In this document: positions 1 through 7,538 of the stretch, piece by piece
Layout: the number at the start of each line of letters is the position of its first letter
How positions within the stretch are numbered: the first letter of the stretch is position 1
Assembly (NCBI GenBank): GCA_947167745.1
Contig: CAMVJE010000048.1
Coordinates: forward strand, 1 to 10,962
Length of the DNA: 10,962 nt
Direction: 5' to 3'
From: an uncultured Treponema sp.
GTDB lineage: Bacteria; Spirochaetota; Spirochaetia; Treponematales; Treponemataceae
Made by a program: the position numbers and the translations under genes
Notes under the pieces: model-generated
The model's input: the letters and a program-made list of their open reading frames with translations, nothing else
Database searches by the model: none
What the model was told of the DNA's origin: nothing

Positions 1-19
1 TGCCGATAATAGAGGCGAT

Positions 20-1348
20 ATGAATACCTTAATCGCTATTGTTATCATTGTTGCTTTCGGCGCGATTGTTATTTCATTTGCTACTCGAAAAAAGTCTGGA
101 AAAGGCGGACGACAGAAAAGTCGTGCTCAAATTATAAAAGATGCAGGCAGAAAACTAGCCCAGGATCCTCATAATGCAGACGCTCTTATTGCCTTGGGAG
201 ACTTGTACTACAACGACAGAGATTGGGAAAAGGCTTATCCAATCTATGAAACCCAGATGAGCATTGCACCGGCACACAAAGAAATCGATGTGTTCAGGGC
301 TTCTCTCCGTCAGGGAATTTGTGCGGTCAAACTCAATAAAATTGCAGAAGCTTTTAAAGGTCTGAGTACTGCGGCTCAAATAAATCCAAATGATTTTGAG
401 GTCAATTATTATCTTGGAACAGCATTTTACAAAAACGATGAATTTGAAAAAGCCGTTCCTCGTTTTAAAAAGGTCATCGTGATTAAACCTGAGGCTGGCG
501 GAATAAATTCACCGCTTGGTCTTTCGCTTTACAAGGCCAAGCATTACAGGGAATCCCTTCCTTATCTCAAAAGAGCCTTGGATGAAAACCCAGAGAACAA
601 AGAGGCTCTTTTTGCTATGGCAGACGGCATGAACGAAAGCGGCTATGGCGAAAAGGCAATCAAAGTTTTTATGCATTTGCGACCTGATCCGGAATTTGGA
701 GCAAGGGCTTGTCTCGCGGCAGGAATGTTCCATCTAAAAACAGGCGAGGCCGATAAAGCGATTCAGGATTTTGAAATTGGTCTCAAACATCAGAATGCAA
801 GCCCGGATGTGGCAATTGAAACTCGTTACCGGCTGGCTCTGGCTTATTTTGCCCAAAAAGCGATTGGCAAGGGTATCAACAACTTGCAGGAAATTCAGGC
901 CATAAATCCCCAGTACAAGGATGTTCCCCAGCTTATTTCCCGCTATTCAGAGCTTAATCAGAACAAAAATCTTCAGACCTACCTGATGGCAAGTTCAAGC
1001 GATTTTGTTTCCCTTTGCCGAAGAATCGTTATGAAATATTACCAGAAGGCAGTTGCTAAAATAGTTGATATTTCTGTCTCCCCGGACAATATCGAGATTC
1101 TTGTCAGCGTTGAGTTTATTCGTTCAGAAGAGACTCATATTTTCCGTTTTTACAGAACGACTGGTGCCGTGGCCGATTTGTATGTGCGTGAGTTCCATGC
1201 CAGGGTTTCGGAGGCAAAGGCTGATAAGGGCGTTTGTATTACGGCTGGCCTTTTTAGTGAAGAAGGCCGTAAATACGCAGAAGGCCGTCCTATCGATTTG
1301 GTGGATAAGAACGGCCTCATTAAGATTTTGAAAAAGATTGATTCTTAG
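20..1348 (+). CDS. Membrane-anchored TPR protein with degenerate Mrr-like C-terminal domain
   Basis: The 442-residue protein starts with one membrane segment (about residues 4-21) followed by a basic stretch (RKKSGKGGR), so the rest should lie in the cytoplasm. Residues about 45-310 are helical TPR-type repeats, with recurring patterns such as ALGDLYYNDRDWEKA and YLGTAFYKNDEFEKA; these normally act as protein-binding scaffolds. Residues about 318-442 resemble the Mrr_cat restriction-endonuclease fold. The clearest match is its end, GVCITAGLFSEEGRKYAEG, then IDLVD and a final helix, like the usual 'vTtg.Ft..A...A....ieLiDg..L' ending. The expected catalytic QxK strand reads FRFYR, so nuclease activity is doubtful. 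The ATG is preceded by AGAGG at 11-15 with a short 4-base gap. The 19 bases before it are too few to identify an upstream gene. TPR and anchor are clear; the nuclease-like call is by eye, and the cellular role is unknown. Confidence 0.85.
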   Translation: MNTLIAIVIIVAFGAIVISFATRKKSGKGGRQKSRAQIIKDAGRKLAQDPHNADALIALGDLYYNDRDWEKAYPIYETQMSIAPAHKEIDVFRASLRQGICAVKLNKIAEAFKGLSTAAQINPNDFEVNYYLGTAFYKNDEFEKAVPRFKKVIVIKPEAGGINSPLGLSLYKAKHYRESLPYLKRALDENPENKEALFAMADGMNESGYGEKAIKVFMHLRPDPEFGARACLAAGMFHLKTGEADKAIQDFEIGLKHQNASPDVAIETRYRLALAYFAQKAIGKGINNLQEIQAINPQYKDVPQLISRYSELNQNKNLQTYLMASSSDFVSLCRRIVMKYYQKAVAKIVDISVSPDNIEILVSVEFIRSEETHIFRFYRTTGAVADLYVREFHARVSEAKADKGVCITAGLFSEEGRKYAEGRPIDLVDKNGLIKILKKIDS

Positions 1349-1488
1349 GGCGCTTTCCTAGCTTTCGCTAAGGGGCGGGCCTTCCGCGAGCACTTTCGTT
1401 GTCGTGCTCGATTTCCTTCGCTAACCGCTCATAGCCTGTGGCTGCTTGGGGTTTCCATGCCCTAGCGCATGAGCTTGTGGCGGTTTTT
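1349..1488. repeat. GC-rich hairpin-dense intergenic element, possible dispersed repeat
   Basis: This spacer between two convergent genes is about 58% G+C by hand count (81 of 140), richer than a usual spacer in this AT-leaning region. It holds several hairpins: CCTAGC/GCTAAGG around 1357-1373 (one bulge), a perfect 7-bp stem CGAGCAC/GTGCTCG at 1387-1393 and 1404-1410, AGCC/GGCT at 1433-1443, and GCTCAT/ATGAGC at 1427-1432 and 1469-1474. The phrases 'ttcgct' and 'cgctaa' recur in it. It has no convincing coding capacity. The look is that of a palindromic dispersed intergenic element, but only one copy is in view, so copy number is unproven. Confidence 0.4.
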
Positions 1489-1490
1489 TT
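1423..1490 (+). terminator. Intrinsic terminator of the TPR gene
   Basis: AACC at 1423-1426 can pair with GGTT at 1482-1485, and the adjacent GCTCAT (1427-1432) pairs with ATGAGC (1469-1474). Smaller GC stems sit inside, and a run of seven T follows at 1484-1490. A GC-rich branched stem followed by U7 fits a Rho-independent terminator for plus-strand transcripts arriving from the TPR gene. The T-run overlaps the stop codon of the opposing acyltransferase gene. The loop is larger than in a classic terminator, so the exact fold is uncertain. Confidence 0.6.
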
Positions 1491-2385
1491 ATCGCAATTT
1501 TTCGATTTTTGCGTGCTGCTCGTCAAAAATCTCCATAATGCGGTCGATGACTTTTTGTTTTGGGTCTGCCTCGTCTGCCGGAAGGGTTGCAAGGTAATCT
1601 TTTCGGAATTGCTTGCATTCCATTACGGGGCTTGCCGTAAAAATCTGTACATCTGGTGCGACTAAATCAGCCAGCATGTCATCGGGATTATTCATGTCGA
1701 TGGTGAGGGCACTTCCGTTGATTGTGACCAAAATCATTACATCAAACATGCGAAGGTATGAGTCAATTTCGCGCAAGCCACGCTTTGTCTCTGGGTGGCC
1801 CGGGCGGTAGCGGGTTCCGCTGGGGAAAACAAGAATTACTTCGCCGTCCCGCTTGCATTTGTCCATGGCCCGCATAGCCGCAAGATTGATTGTTCTCGCT
1901 CTTTTTTCTTCTTCGAGCCTTTCCTGCTCTGACTGGGCATTTGCCTCTGCCTTATCCAGTGAGCGGGTGGGGTAAATGACGACACGGGTAAAGCTCTCTG
2001 CAAAAGCCCGAACCAGAGGATTTGCTTCGTTGAGTTTCATTCCTGCAATGGCGACGATTCGCTTTGAAAGGTCTTTGCCTTCTTCGCCCAAATCATGCTC
2101 CAAAAGGTAGCAGAGGGCTGGCAAGTCTGTGTTTGAGTAGTGTTCCATGAGGATAAGACCGTGTTTTCCTGACTTGACGGCATCCAAAAAAGCACGGAAG
2201 TTTTCTTTGCCTTCAAGTCGGCTTCCCTCTGCCATATTTTCTGCGACAAGGGCATCCATGAACTTTCGTGTTTGTGGATTTTCTTTTTGATAAACATTTG
2301 TCTCGTCGATTTTAGCCGCTGCAACGGAAAGGTTTGCCAGCGATTTGAACATATCAGCGTATTTTTCGCGAATTGAAAGTGCCAT
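1489..2385 (-). CDS. PlsC/GPAT-type glycerolipid acyltransferase
   Basis: This 298-residue protein carries the acyltransferase signature H-x4-D as EHYSNTD (His82, Asp87). About 105 residues on is FPSGTRYRP (187-195), a variant of the FPEGTR block that binds the glycerol-phosphate acceptor. The family (PF01553) transfers an acyl group from acyl-ACP or acyl-CoA to glycerol 3-phosphate or lysophosphatidate in phospholipid synthesis. No strong membrane segment is visible, and there is a charged helical insert at about 143-166 (KAEANAQSEQERLEEEKRAR). It is therefore more like a soluble or peripheral GPAT-type enzyme than a typical membrane-embedded PlsC. The Glu of the FPEGTR block is Ser here. 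The start has AGAGGA (2390-2395) 4 bases upstream and a good promoter just beyond. It is transcribed away from the exporter operon. Which acylation step it performs cannot be settled from sequence alone. Confidence 0.85.
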   Translation of the reverse strand: MALSIREKYADMFKSLANLSVAAAKIDETNVYQKENPQTRKFMDALVAENMAEGSRLEGKENFRAFLDAVKSGKHGLILMEHYSNTDLPALCYLLEHDLGEEGKDLSKRIVAIAGMKLNEANPLVRAFAESFTRVVIYPTRSLDKAEANAQSEQERLEEEKRARTINLAAMRAMDKCKRDGEVILVFPSGTRYRPGHPETKRGLREIDSYLRMFDVMILVTINGSALTIDMNNPDDMLADLVAPDVQIFTASPVMECKQFRKDYLATLPADEADPKQKVIDRIMEIFDEQHAKIEKLR

Positions 2386-2414
2386 AAATTCCTCTAAAAA
2401 ATGTTGTAGCCTTC

Positions 2415-2443
2415 ATTGTAAGTCCTAGAGAGATTTTTAGCAA
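2415..2443 (-). promoter_or_regulatory. Sigma-70-type promoter for the acyltransferase gene
   Basis: On the minus strand TTGCTA (2443-2438) is followed after exactly 17 bases by TACAAT (2420-2415). The -10 box matches 5 of 6 consensus positions and the -35 box 4 of 6. Transcription would start near 2408, leaving a leader of about 22 bases that contains the AGAGGA ribosome binding site. Confidence 0.65.
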
Positions 2444-2458
2444 GTTGTTAGGGAATTT

Positions 2459-2503
2459 AAAAAAATTGCAAAAAATGAAAAAAAATCTGAAAAATAACTG
2501 AAA
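2459..2503. promoter_or_regulatory. Helically phased A-tracts (predicted curved DNA / UP-like element)
   Basis: Five A-runs lie on the plus strand: A7 at 2459-2465, A6 at 2470-2475, A8 at 2478-2485, A5 at 2490-2494 and A3 at 2501-2503. Their centres are about 10 bases apart (10.5, 9, 10.5, 10), close to one helical turn. Such phasing is known to bend DNA. The tracts sit directly upstream of and across the -35 region of the operon promoter, where A-rich DNA can also contact the RNA polymerase alpha subunit. Confidence 0.6.
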
Positions 2504-2515
2504 GCATTGTATAAT
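2487..2515 (+). promoter_or_regulatory. Sigma-70-type promoter for the six-gene operon
   Basis: A perfect TATAAT lies at 2510-2515, with CTGAAA (4 of 6 to TTGACA) 17 bases upstream at 2487-2492. Transcription would start near 2522, giving a leader of about 34 bases with AGGAG at 2545-2549. It is the only convincing promoter seen before the operon; none was seen in the short gaps within it. Confidence 0.65.
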
Positions 2516-2555
2516 AATTGATATTATTGCAGATAATAAATTATAGGAGTACTGA

Positions 2556-4931
2556 ATGACTGTTTCTAAAATCAACTCTATTTTTGCTTCAATTGGTCGT
2601 TTTCAGATAAAGTACCGCTTTCGAATTCTTGCTGTCTTTCTGGTTCTTACGATCCTTTGTTGTTCTGGTTTGAGCCGTTTCAAAATGGTGAACGGTACCG
2701 ATGGCTGGTATGGAGATGCTGACAAAATCAAAATCGACAAAAAGCACTACGAAGAAATTTTCGGAAATAATCACAGCCTCGGAATTCTTCTTGTAACCGA
2801 CGATGTTTTTTCGGAGTCCAGTCTGCATCTTATTCAGGAGCTTGGTGACAGGCTCATGCAAATTCCATACGCTAAGAACCTTACATCCCTAATTGAAGTC
2901 GATATTCCTGTGGGAAATGAAGAAGGTTTTGAAGTCGTTAAGCCTTATGAGAAGGGAATTCCTTCGGATCCGGCTGAGCTTAAGAAAAAAAGAGATTTTA
3001 TCATGCGGGGAAGCGAAAAAACAAACTCCCTCATAAATTCCCTGGTAAGCGATGACGGCAAGGAATGTTGGATTTTACTTACCCTTGAGCCGTATGAGGG
3101 AAATGCCGATGAAGAATCTCTTAAAGTCGGATATGCGCTGAATGATATTCTTAATAGCCCTGAATTTAAGTCAGATTCATTCAAGCTTTATGGAAGCGGA
3201 CAGCCTTTCTCAGATGCCCAGGACGAAATTTACGAATATCCTGATTACATGCTGAGGGTGGCTCTTGGCTTTCTTGTTATGCTGGTCTTCCTGATTATCT
3301 TCGTTCATACTCCTTTGGGAGTAATTATCCCGGCTTTGGCTACTCTGGGAGCAATCGCAAGTGTCATGGGAGGAATGGCCTATTTTGGAGTAAAAGCCGA
3401 TGCCACGCTTATCACCCTTCCGATTCTTTTGGGAATGGCACTTTCCGTTGGCTATTCAATTCACTACATCAATATGTTTAAGCTCTATTTCCGCAGGACA
3501 GGAAAAAGAAAAGAATCAGTAGAAAAAACTGTGGAAGAATGTGGTTGGTCTGTTCTTTTTACGGTGATTACAACCGTTGCTTCTCTCATCAGCTTTGCTC
3601 TCGTTGATATGAAGCCAGTCGCCTGGATGGGAAAAACTGCATCTCTGGTGGTCATTGCAGTTTACCTCTATGTAGCTCTTTTAATTCCGGTGTTTCTTTC
3701 TTTTGGAAAAGACCGTGCTCCCTCTGCCTCAAATGAAAAGGGAGCCACAAAAATTGACATGGCCTTTTCCCGCTGGGCAGGAATGTTGCAAAAACGAAGC
3801 TGGCTTATCGTTGCCCTTTCATTACTTGTCTTTGCAATTTGTGTCCCCTTTATGCTCAAGGTTAGCGTTAAAATTGATGTGCTTTCGATTGCTGGAGACA
3901 AAATGCCCCATTCAAAGGCCCGTTACGAGCTTACAAAGCAAAAATTGGGCAATCAGTACAGCTATTCGGTAATGATTTCTTATGACGAAGAAGGTTCTTT
4001 CAAGCGGCCTGAAGTTATGGCTTCCCTCTGCGAGTTTGAGAATTTCCTTTCCACTCTTTCCCTTACGAAAGTGTCTGGCGGAAAAGCCAGAGTTACTTCC
4101 GTTACTGACATCCTCAAAGAAATGAACAGGGCACTGAACGAGGGTCAGGAAGAATTTTACACGATTCCTCAGGATGATTATGTCCTGGCTCAGCTTCTGG
4201 AACTTTCTTCTATAGAAATGTCAAAGGATTTTTCAGAATCTATGGACGATGAATTCCGAACAGTCGCTTTGAGTATTGATATGGCTTACTATGACACAGA
4301 GGAAGCCACGGAAAATGTCGCAGAAATCAATAAAAAACTGGCAGAACTTTTCCCGCAGGCTCACAGCACGATTTTGGGCGACATGATTGAATATGCAGAA
4401 ATGAGCAGCCGCATGGTTCGTGGTGAGCTTAAATCTTTCGGTTTTTCTTTCATCGTCATTGCACTGCTCTTGATAATTGCTTTTGCAAGTCTTGGCACCG
4501 GCCTAATCAGCATGATTCCAAATGTGGCTCCAGTTTTCCTTGTGGCGGCAACAATGGGCTTCTTTAAGTATCCACTGGACTTCTCCACAATGACCGTAAT
4601 GCCCCTCATTCTTGGAATTGCCGTTGATGATACAATTCACTTGACCACTCACTTAAAATACGGCCTGGAAATTTACGGCTCTTATAAGACGGCCATGGAA
4701 GCTTCTTTCAGGGAAATCGGTAAATCCATGTTTATGACCACATTTATTTTGTGCACGATTTTTGCGGTCTACATGTTCAGTCCCCTGCATTACCTTTTCG
4801 TCATCGGCTTTTTGTCTGTAATCGGTCTGGCAGGAGCCTTGCTTGCCGACTACACAATTACCCCGGCTTTGCTTTATATCGTAAAGCCATTTGGAAAAGA
4901 GAAAACAGTCAAACAAGAAAATAAACAATAA
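2556..4931 (+). CDS. MMPL/RND-superfamily exporter
   Basis: The 791-residue membrane protein has the duplicated RND plan. There is one membrane segment (about 22-40), a periplasmic domain (about 41-228), then a five-helix bundle (about 230-385). This layout repeats with a segment at about 414-434, a second periplasmic domain to about 625, and helices at 628-775. The second half carries the family motif GIAVDDTIHL with paired Asp691 and Asp692 in the presumed tenth membrane segment. The matching place in the first half reads LSVGYSIHY, with Gly299 and Tyr300 instead of acidic residues. RND proteins of this class use proton movement to move lipids or hydrophobic compounds across the envelope. 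The next gene encodes a LolA-like periplasmic protein, a pairing I recall from other treponemes, which suggests lipid or lipoprotein traffic to the outer membrane. The ATG has AGGAG 6 bases upstream. Family is firm; substrate is inferred. Confidence 0.9.
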   Translation: MTVSKINSIFASIGRFQIKYRFRILAVFLVLTILCCSGLSRFKMVNGTDGWYGDADKIKIDKKHYEEIFGNNHSLGILLVTDDVFSESSLHLIQELGDRLMQIPYAKNLTSLIEVDIPVGNEEGFEVVKPYEKGIPSDPAELKKKRDFIMRGSEKTNSLINSLVSDDGKECWILLTLEPYEGNADEESLKVGYALNDILNSPEFKSDSFKLYGSGQPFSDAQDEIYEYPDYMLRVALGFLVMLVFLIIFVHTPLGVIIPALATLGAIASVMGGMAYFGVKADATLITLPILLGMALSVGYSIHYINMFKLYFRRTGKRKESVEKTVEECGWSVLFTVITTVASLISFALVDMKPVAWMGKTASLVVIAVYLYVALLIPVFLSFGKDRAPSASNEKGATKIDMAFSRWAGMLQKRSWLIVALSLLVFAICVPFMLKVSVKIDVLSIAGDKMPHSKARYELTKQKLGNQYSYSVMISYDEEGSFKRPEVMASLCEFENFLSTLSLTKVSGGKARVTSVTDILKEMNRALNEGQEEFYTIPQDDYVLAQLLELSSIEMSKDFSESMDDEFRTVALSIDMAYYDTEEATENVAEINKKLAELFPQAHSTILGDMIEYAEMSSRMVRGELKSFGFSFIVIALLLIIAFASLGTGLISMIPNVAPVFLVAATMGFFKYPLDFSTMTVMPLILGIAVDDTIHLTTHLKYGLEIYGSYKTAMEASFREIGKSMFMTTFILCTIFAVYMFSPLHYLFVIGFLSVIGLAGALLADYTITPALLYIVKPFGKEKTVKQENKQ

Positions 4932-4944
4932 AAAGGAGAAACTT

Positions 4945-5733
4945 ATGAAACTTACAAACTTAATTTGCGCATCAGTATTGATTGTTGCAGGAAGCCTTGC
5001 TTTTTCACAGACGGCAGCGGAAATTGCCAAAAAATCGCATGATTTGCCCGACGGAAAGACCTCTTCTTCAATGGCCGTATTGACCCTCATCGACAAAAAC
5101 GGAAAAACTCGTGTCCGTGAAGTTGCCTCTTATAAGATGAATGAAGGAGACATTAAAAAATCTGTCATGGTTTTCAGAACACCAAAAGATGTGGCCGGGG
5201 TAAGCTACCTGAGCTTCGATTATCCTGACAATCCAGACGGAAGCCCAAAGGACAGTGACAGCTGGCTTTACCTTCCGGCCATGAAGAAAGTCCGCCGTGT
5301 CTCTGGTTCCAGCAAGGACGATGATTTTCAGGGCACAGACTTTACCTATGATGATATAGGCGAGCGAAGTCTTGGAAAGGACACTTTTGCCATTTTGGGT
5401 GAAGAGAGCGTTGACGGAACAGATTGCTGGATTCTTGAATATACGGCAAAGGATAAAAACGCAAAAATTTCTCGCCGCATATATTGGATTGGTAAGGACA
5501 ATTATGTCACCTACAAGGGCGAATATTACGACAAGGCTGGCAAGCTCAAAAAAACTCTTGCCTGCGAGGGGATCACTCAAATCAGCGGGTATTGGGTAAC
5601 TCAAAAAATGACCATGACTAATGTGCAGAACAAACATTCTACAATTTTCGAGAGCAAAGATCATCAGTTTGACAAGCCGATTGATGCCAATTATTTTACG
5701 GTCAGCGCTCTTGAAAGGGAACTTTTGAAATAA
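4945..5733 (+). CDS. LolA-like periplasmic 'outer membrane lipoprotein-sorting' family protein
   Basis: The chosen start gives 262 residues. An in-frame ATG at 4891 lies inside the exporter gene and adds a lysine-rich stretch before the signal peptide, whereas the ATG at 4945 has AAGGAG (4933-4938) 6 bases upstream and begins directly with a signal peptide (MKLTNLICASVLIVAGSLAF, cleavage probably near residue 21-24). The mature part fits the COG2834/PF17131 group: FRTPKDVAGVSYLSF (77-91), WLYLPAMKKVRRVSG (107-121) and FQGTDFTYDDI (128-138), the last resembling the family's 'mGSDfsyeDl' block. These proteins have a LolA/LppX-like half-barrel that holds a lipid and commonly sit beside MMPL exporters. 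Here it follows the exporter by 13 bases, so it probably acts as its periplasmic lipid or lipoprotein carrier. Cargo is unknown. Confidence 0.85.
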   Translation: MKLTNLICASVLIVAGSLAFSQTAAEIAKKSHDLPDGKTSSSMAVLTLIDKNGKTRVREVASYKMNEGDIKKSVMVFRTPKDVAGVSYLSFDYPDNPDGSPKDSDSWLYLPAMKKVRRVSGSSKDDDFQGTDFTYDDIGERSLGKDTFAILGEESVDGTDCWILEYTAKDKNAKISRRIYWIGKDNYVTYKGEYYDKAGKLKKTLACEGITQISGYWVTQKMTMTNVQNKHSTIFESKDHQFDKPIDANYFTVSALERELLK

Positions 5734-5744
5734 AGGAGAAAACA

Positions 5745-7538
5745 GTGTTTGAGGAGCTTTTAACTTCTTTTTTTGATGAAAAATTTTCACCGCAAATACT
5801 TCAGGCCTACATGTCAATTGCAGGAATCATTTTGCTCTGTATAGCGGCAATAGTCTTTGTTTCGATTTATTTCTGGCATCTTAAAGGAAAATGGGATGAC
5901 AGTTTCTTTACAATCACCAGAAATGGTATTGGGGAGCAAAGCGAAAAAATCAGGGAAATGCTCAAAGAACTGAAAGCAAACAAGAGGGAGATAAATTCAG
6001 CCCTTGTCCTGATAGAAGAGCTTGTCGTTCGAATGCAAGGCCATATTGAAATGGCCGTAACAGCTAGGGTCAAAAAATTCCTAGGCGACATCAAAATTAC
6101 GCTTTCTTCAGAAGGTGAGGCCTACAATCCTTTTTTGGAAGACGAAAGCTGGAATGGCCAAAGTGAAGATTATTTGCGCGGAATGATTCTTTATGCAAAC
6201 CGCTCAAAGCTTTCATATTCAAGGCGAAACGGTAAAAATGTTGTAACAGTTCTTGCACATGCTGCTGGAAGCCATGCCATGTACTACACAATGGCAGCCA
6301 TGTTCTTGGGAATTGCTTTTGGTTTTGTCTTAAAGCTCATGCCTCTTCATGTGGCAACTTTCATTTCAGGGGGATTGCTTTTTACAATCCAAACCCTCTT
6401 TATGAATTCACTTTCCCTTCTGCTGGCTCCAGTGCTTTTCTTCTCAATCATCACGGGCTTTTCAAGTCTTTCCAGCAACTACGATATAGGAAGAATTGGC
6501 GGAAAAGTTCTCGGCACTTTCCTCATCACCACCCTTATTTCAATTTTACTGGCTTTCTTTATAGGTCATCTTGTTTTTGAAAATACAGTTTCACCTCTTC
6601 CTCTTGCATTTGAAAAAGTCAGTGAGAGCTTAACACAACAGGAGCCTCTTTCTGTAAAAAACTTGATTCTGGGAATTATTCCAAATAATTTGATTATACC
6701 GATTTCTGAAGGAAACATGCTCCAGCTTATTTTTGTGGCAATTTTTGCAGGCATTTCGATGCTGGCTCTTGGAGATAAAGTTAGCACTATAAGGCATGTT
6801 TTTAACGAGGCAAACGAGCTTTTCCTCAAAATGATGAATACCGTCATTGCAGTTATGCCTTTGGTCGCCTTTTCATCAATGGGAATGATGGTCTTCTCTA
6901 GCGAGGCTTCTTCTTTGCTTATGCTTATCGTTTATCTCATTGCTTTCGTTATCGGTACCCTTGTGCTCTTCTTGGTTTACTCAATTTTCATTCTTTTCGG
7001 GGCAAGAATTTCTCCATTATATTACATCAAAAAGGCTGTATCCTATTTTGTTACTCCATTCATGATTTCCAGCAGCAGTGCATGTATCCCAATGACGATA
7101 AATTTCTGCCAGAAAAAACTTGGTGTATCAAAAAAAATCACTTCATTCACTATTCCGATTGGAGCTACAATCAACATGAATGGTACCGGAATGATGGTCA
7201 TTCTTTCCGTGCTTTTTCTTGCAAAAATCACAGGCGTTTCCCTGGATCTTGCAATGTGTCTGAAGCTTGGTGTCCTGGCTATTCTCGTAGCCGTTGGTTC
7301 TGCAGGAATTCCAAATTCAGTTCTGATTCCTTTGACCATGCTTCTTACTGTGACAGGCATTCCTGTCGCAGCGATCGGATATATCCTTGGAGTCTGGAAC
7401 ATTATTGACCGACTGGTAACTGTGGCAAATGTAAACGGTGATATTGCAGCTGCTGTACTGGTTGCAAAAAGCGAAAGTGAGCTTGACGAAGAGGTTTATA
7501 GAGACAAAAAACTTGAAAAGATAAAGGAGTCCAAATGA
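5745..7538 (+). CDS. SLC1-type (dicarboxylate/amino acid:cation) symporter with N-terminal RsbW-like domain
   Basis: This 597-residue protein is about 170 residues longer than ordinary GltP-type symporters. The extra part has one membrane segment (about 24-44) and a cytoplasmic domain (about 56-170) that reads like HATPase_c_2 (RsbW/SpoIIAB). EELVVRMQGH (91-100) sits at the N-box, SSEGEAYNPF (121-130) at the 'DxGxxFdp' block, and YLRGMILYANRSKLSYSRRN, with a following GKNVVTVL, at the domain end. N-box Asn is Arg96 and the DxG Asp is Ser122, so it is probably a pseudo-kinase. Residues about 175-575 are the transporter: SSSSA (442-446, hairpin 1), INMNGTG (476-482), GSAGIPNSVLIP (518-529, hairpin 2) and DRLVTVANVNGD (555-566, last helix). 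The GTG start has AAGGAG (5733-5738) 6 bases upstream. The fold is secure, the RsbW-like call is by motif reading, and the substrate is unknown. Confidence 0.85.
   Translation: MFEELLTSFFDEKFSPQILQAYMSIAGIILLCIAAIVFVSIYFWHLKGKWDDSFFTITRNGIGEQSEKIREMLKELKANKREINSALVLIEELVVRMQGHIEMAVTARVKKFLGDIKITLSSEGEAYNPFLEDESWNGQSEDYLRGMILYANRSKLSYSRRNGKNVVTVLAHAAGSHAMYYTMAAMFLGIAFGFVLKLMPLHVATFISGGLLFTIQTLFMNSLSLLLAPVLFFSIITGFSSLSSNYDIGRIGGKVLGTFLITTLISILLAFFIGHLVFENTVSPLPLAFEKVSESLTQQEPLSVKNLILGIIPNNLIIPISEGNMLQLIFVAIFAGISMLALGDKVSTIRHVFNEANELFLKMMNTVIAVMPLVAFSSMGMMVFSSEASSLLMLIVYLIAFVIGTLVLFLVYSIFILFGARISPLYYIKKAVSYFVTPFMISSSSACIPMTINFCQKKLGVSKKITSFTIPIGATINMNGTGMMVILSVLFLAKITGVSLDLAMCLKLGVLAILVAVGSAGIPNSVLIPLTMLLTVTGIPVAAIGYILGVWNIIDRLVTVANVNGDIAAAVLVAKSESELDEEVYRDKKLEKIKESK

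Noticed and set aside
1..19. Tail of an upstream gene
   Set aside because: Stops are present at 7-9 (TAA) and 10-12 (TAG), but 19 bases are too few to establish a frame.
1368..1665. Short open frames on both strands across the intergenic element and the acyltransferase end
   Set aside because: No ribosome binding sites or family features were seen; the region is better explained by hairpins, a terminator and the acyltransferase C-terminus.
4891..4944. Longer start for the LolA-like protein, overlapping the exporter gene
   Set aside because: It would add 18 mostly lysine/asparagine residues before a clear signal peptide, and the ATG at 4945 has a well-spaced AAGGAG.
5068..5817. 249-codon minus-strand open frame opposite the LolA-like gene
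   Set aside because: It lies across a well-supported plus-strand gene, shows no recognisable domain, and runs against the operon; it is a shadow of the real coding frame.
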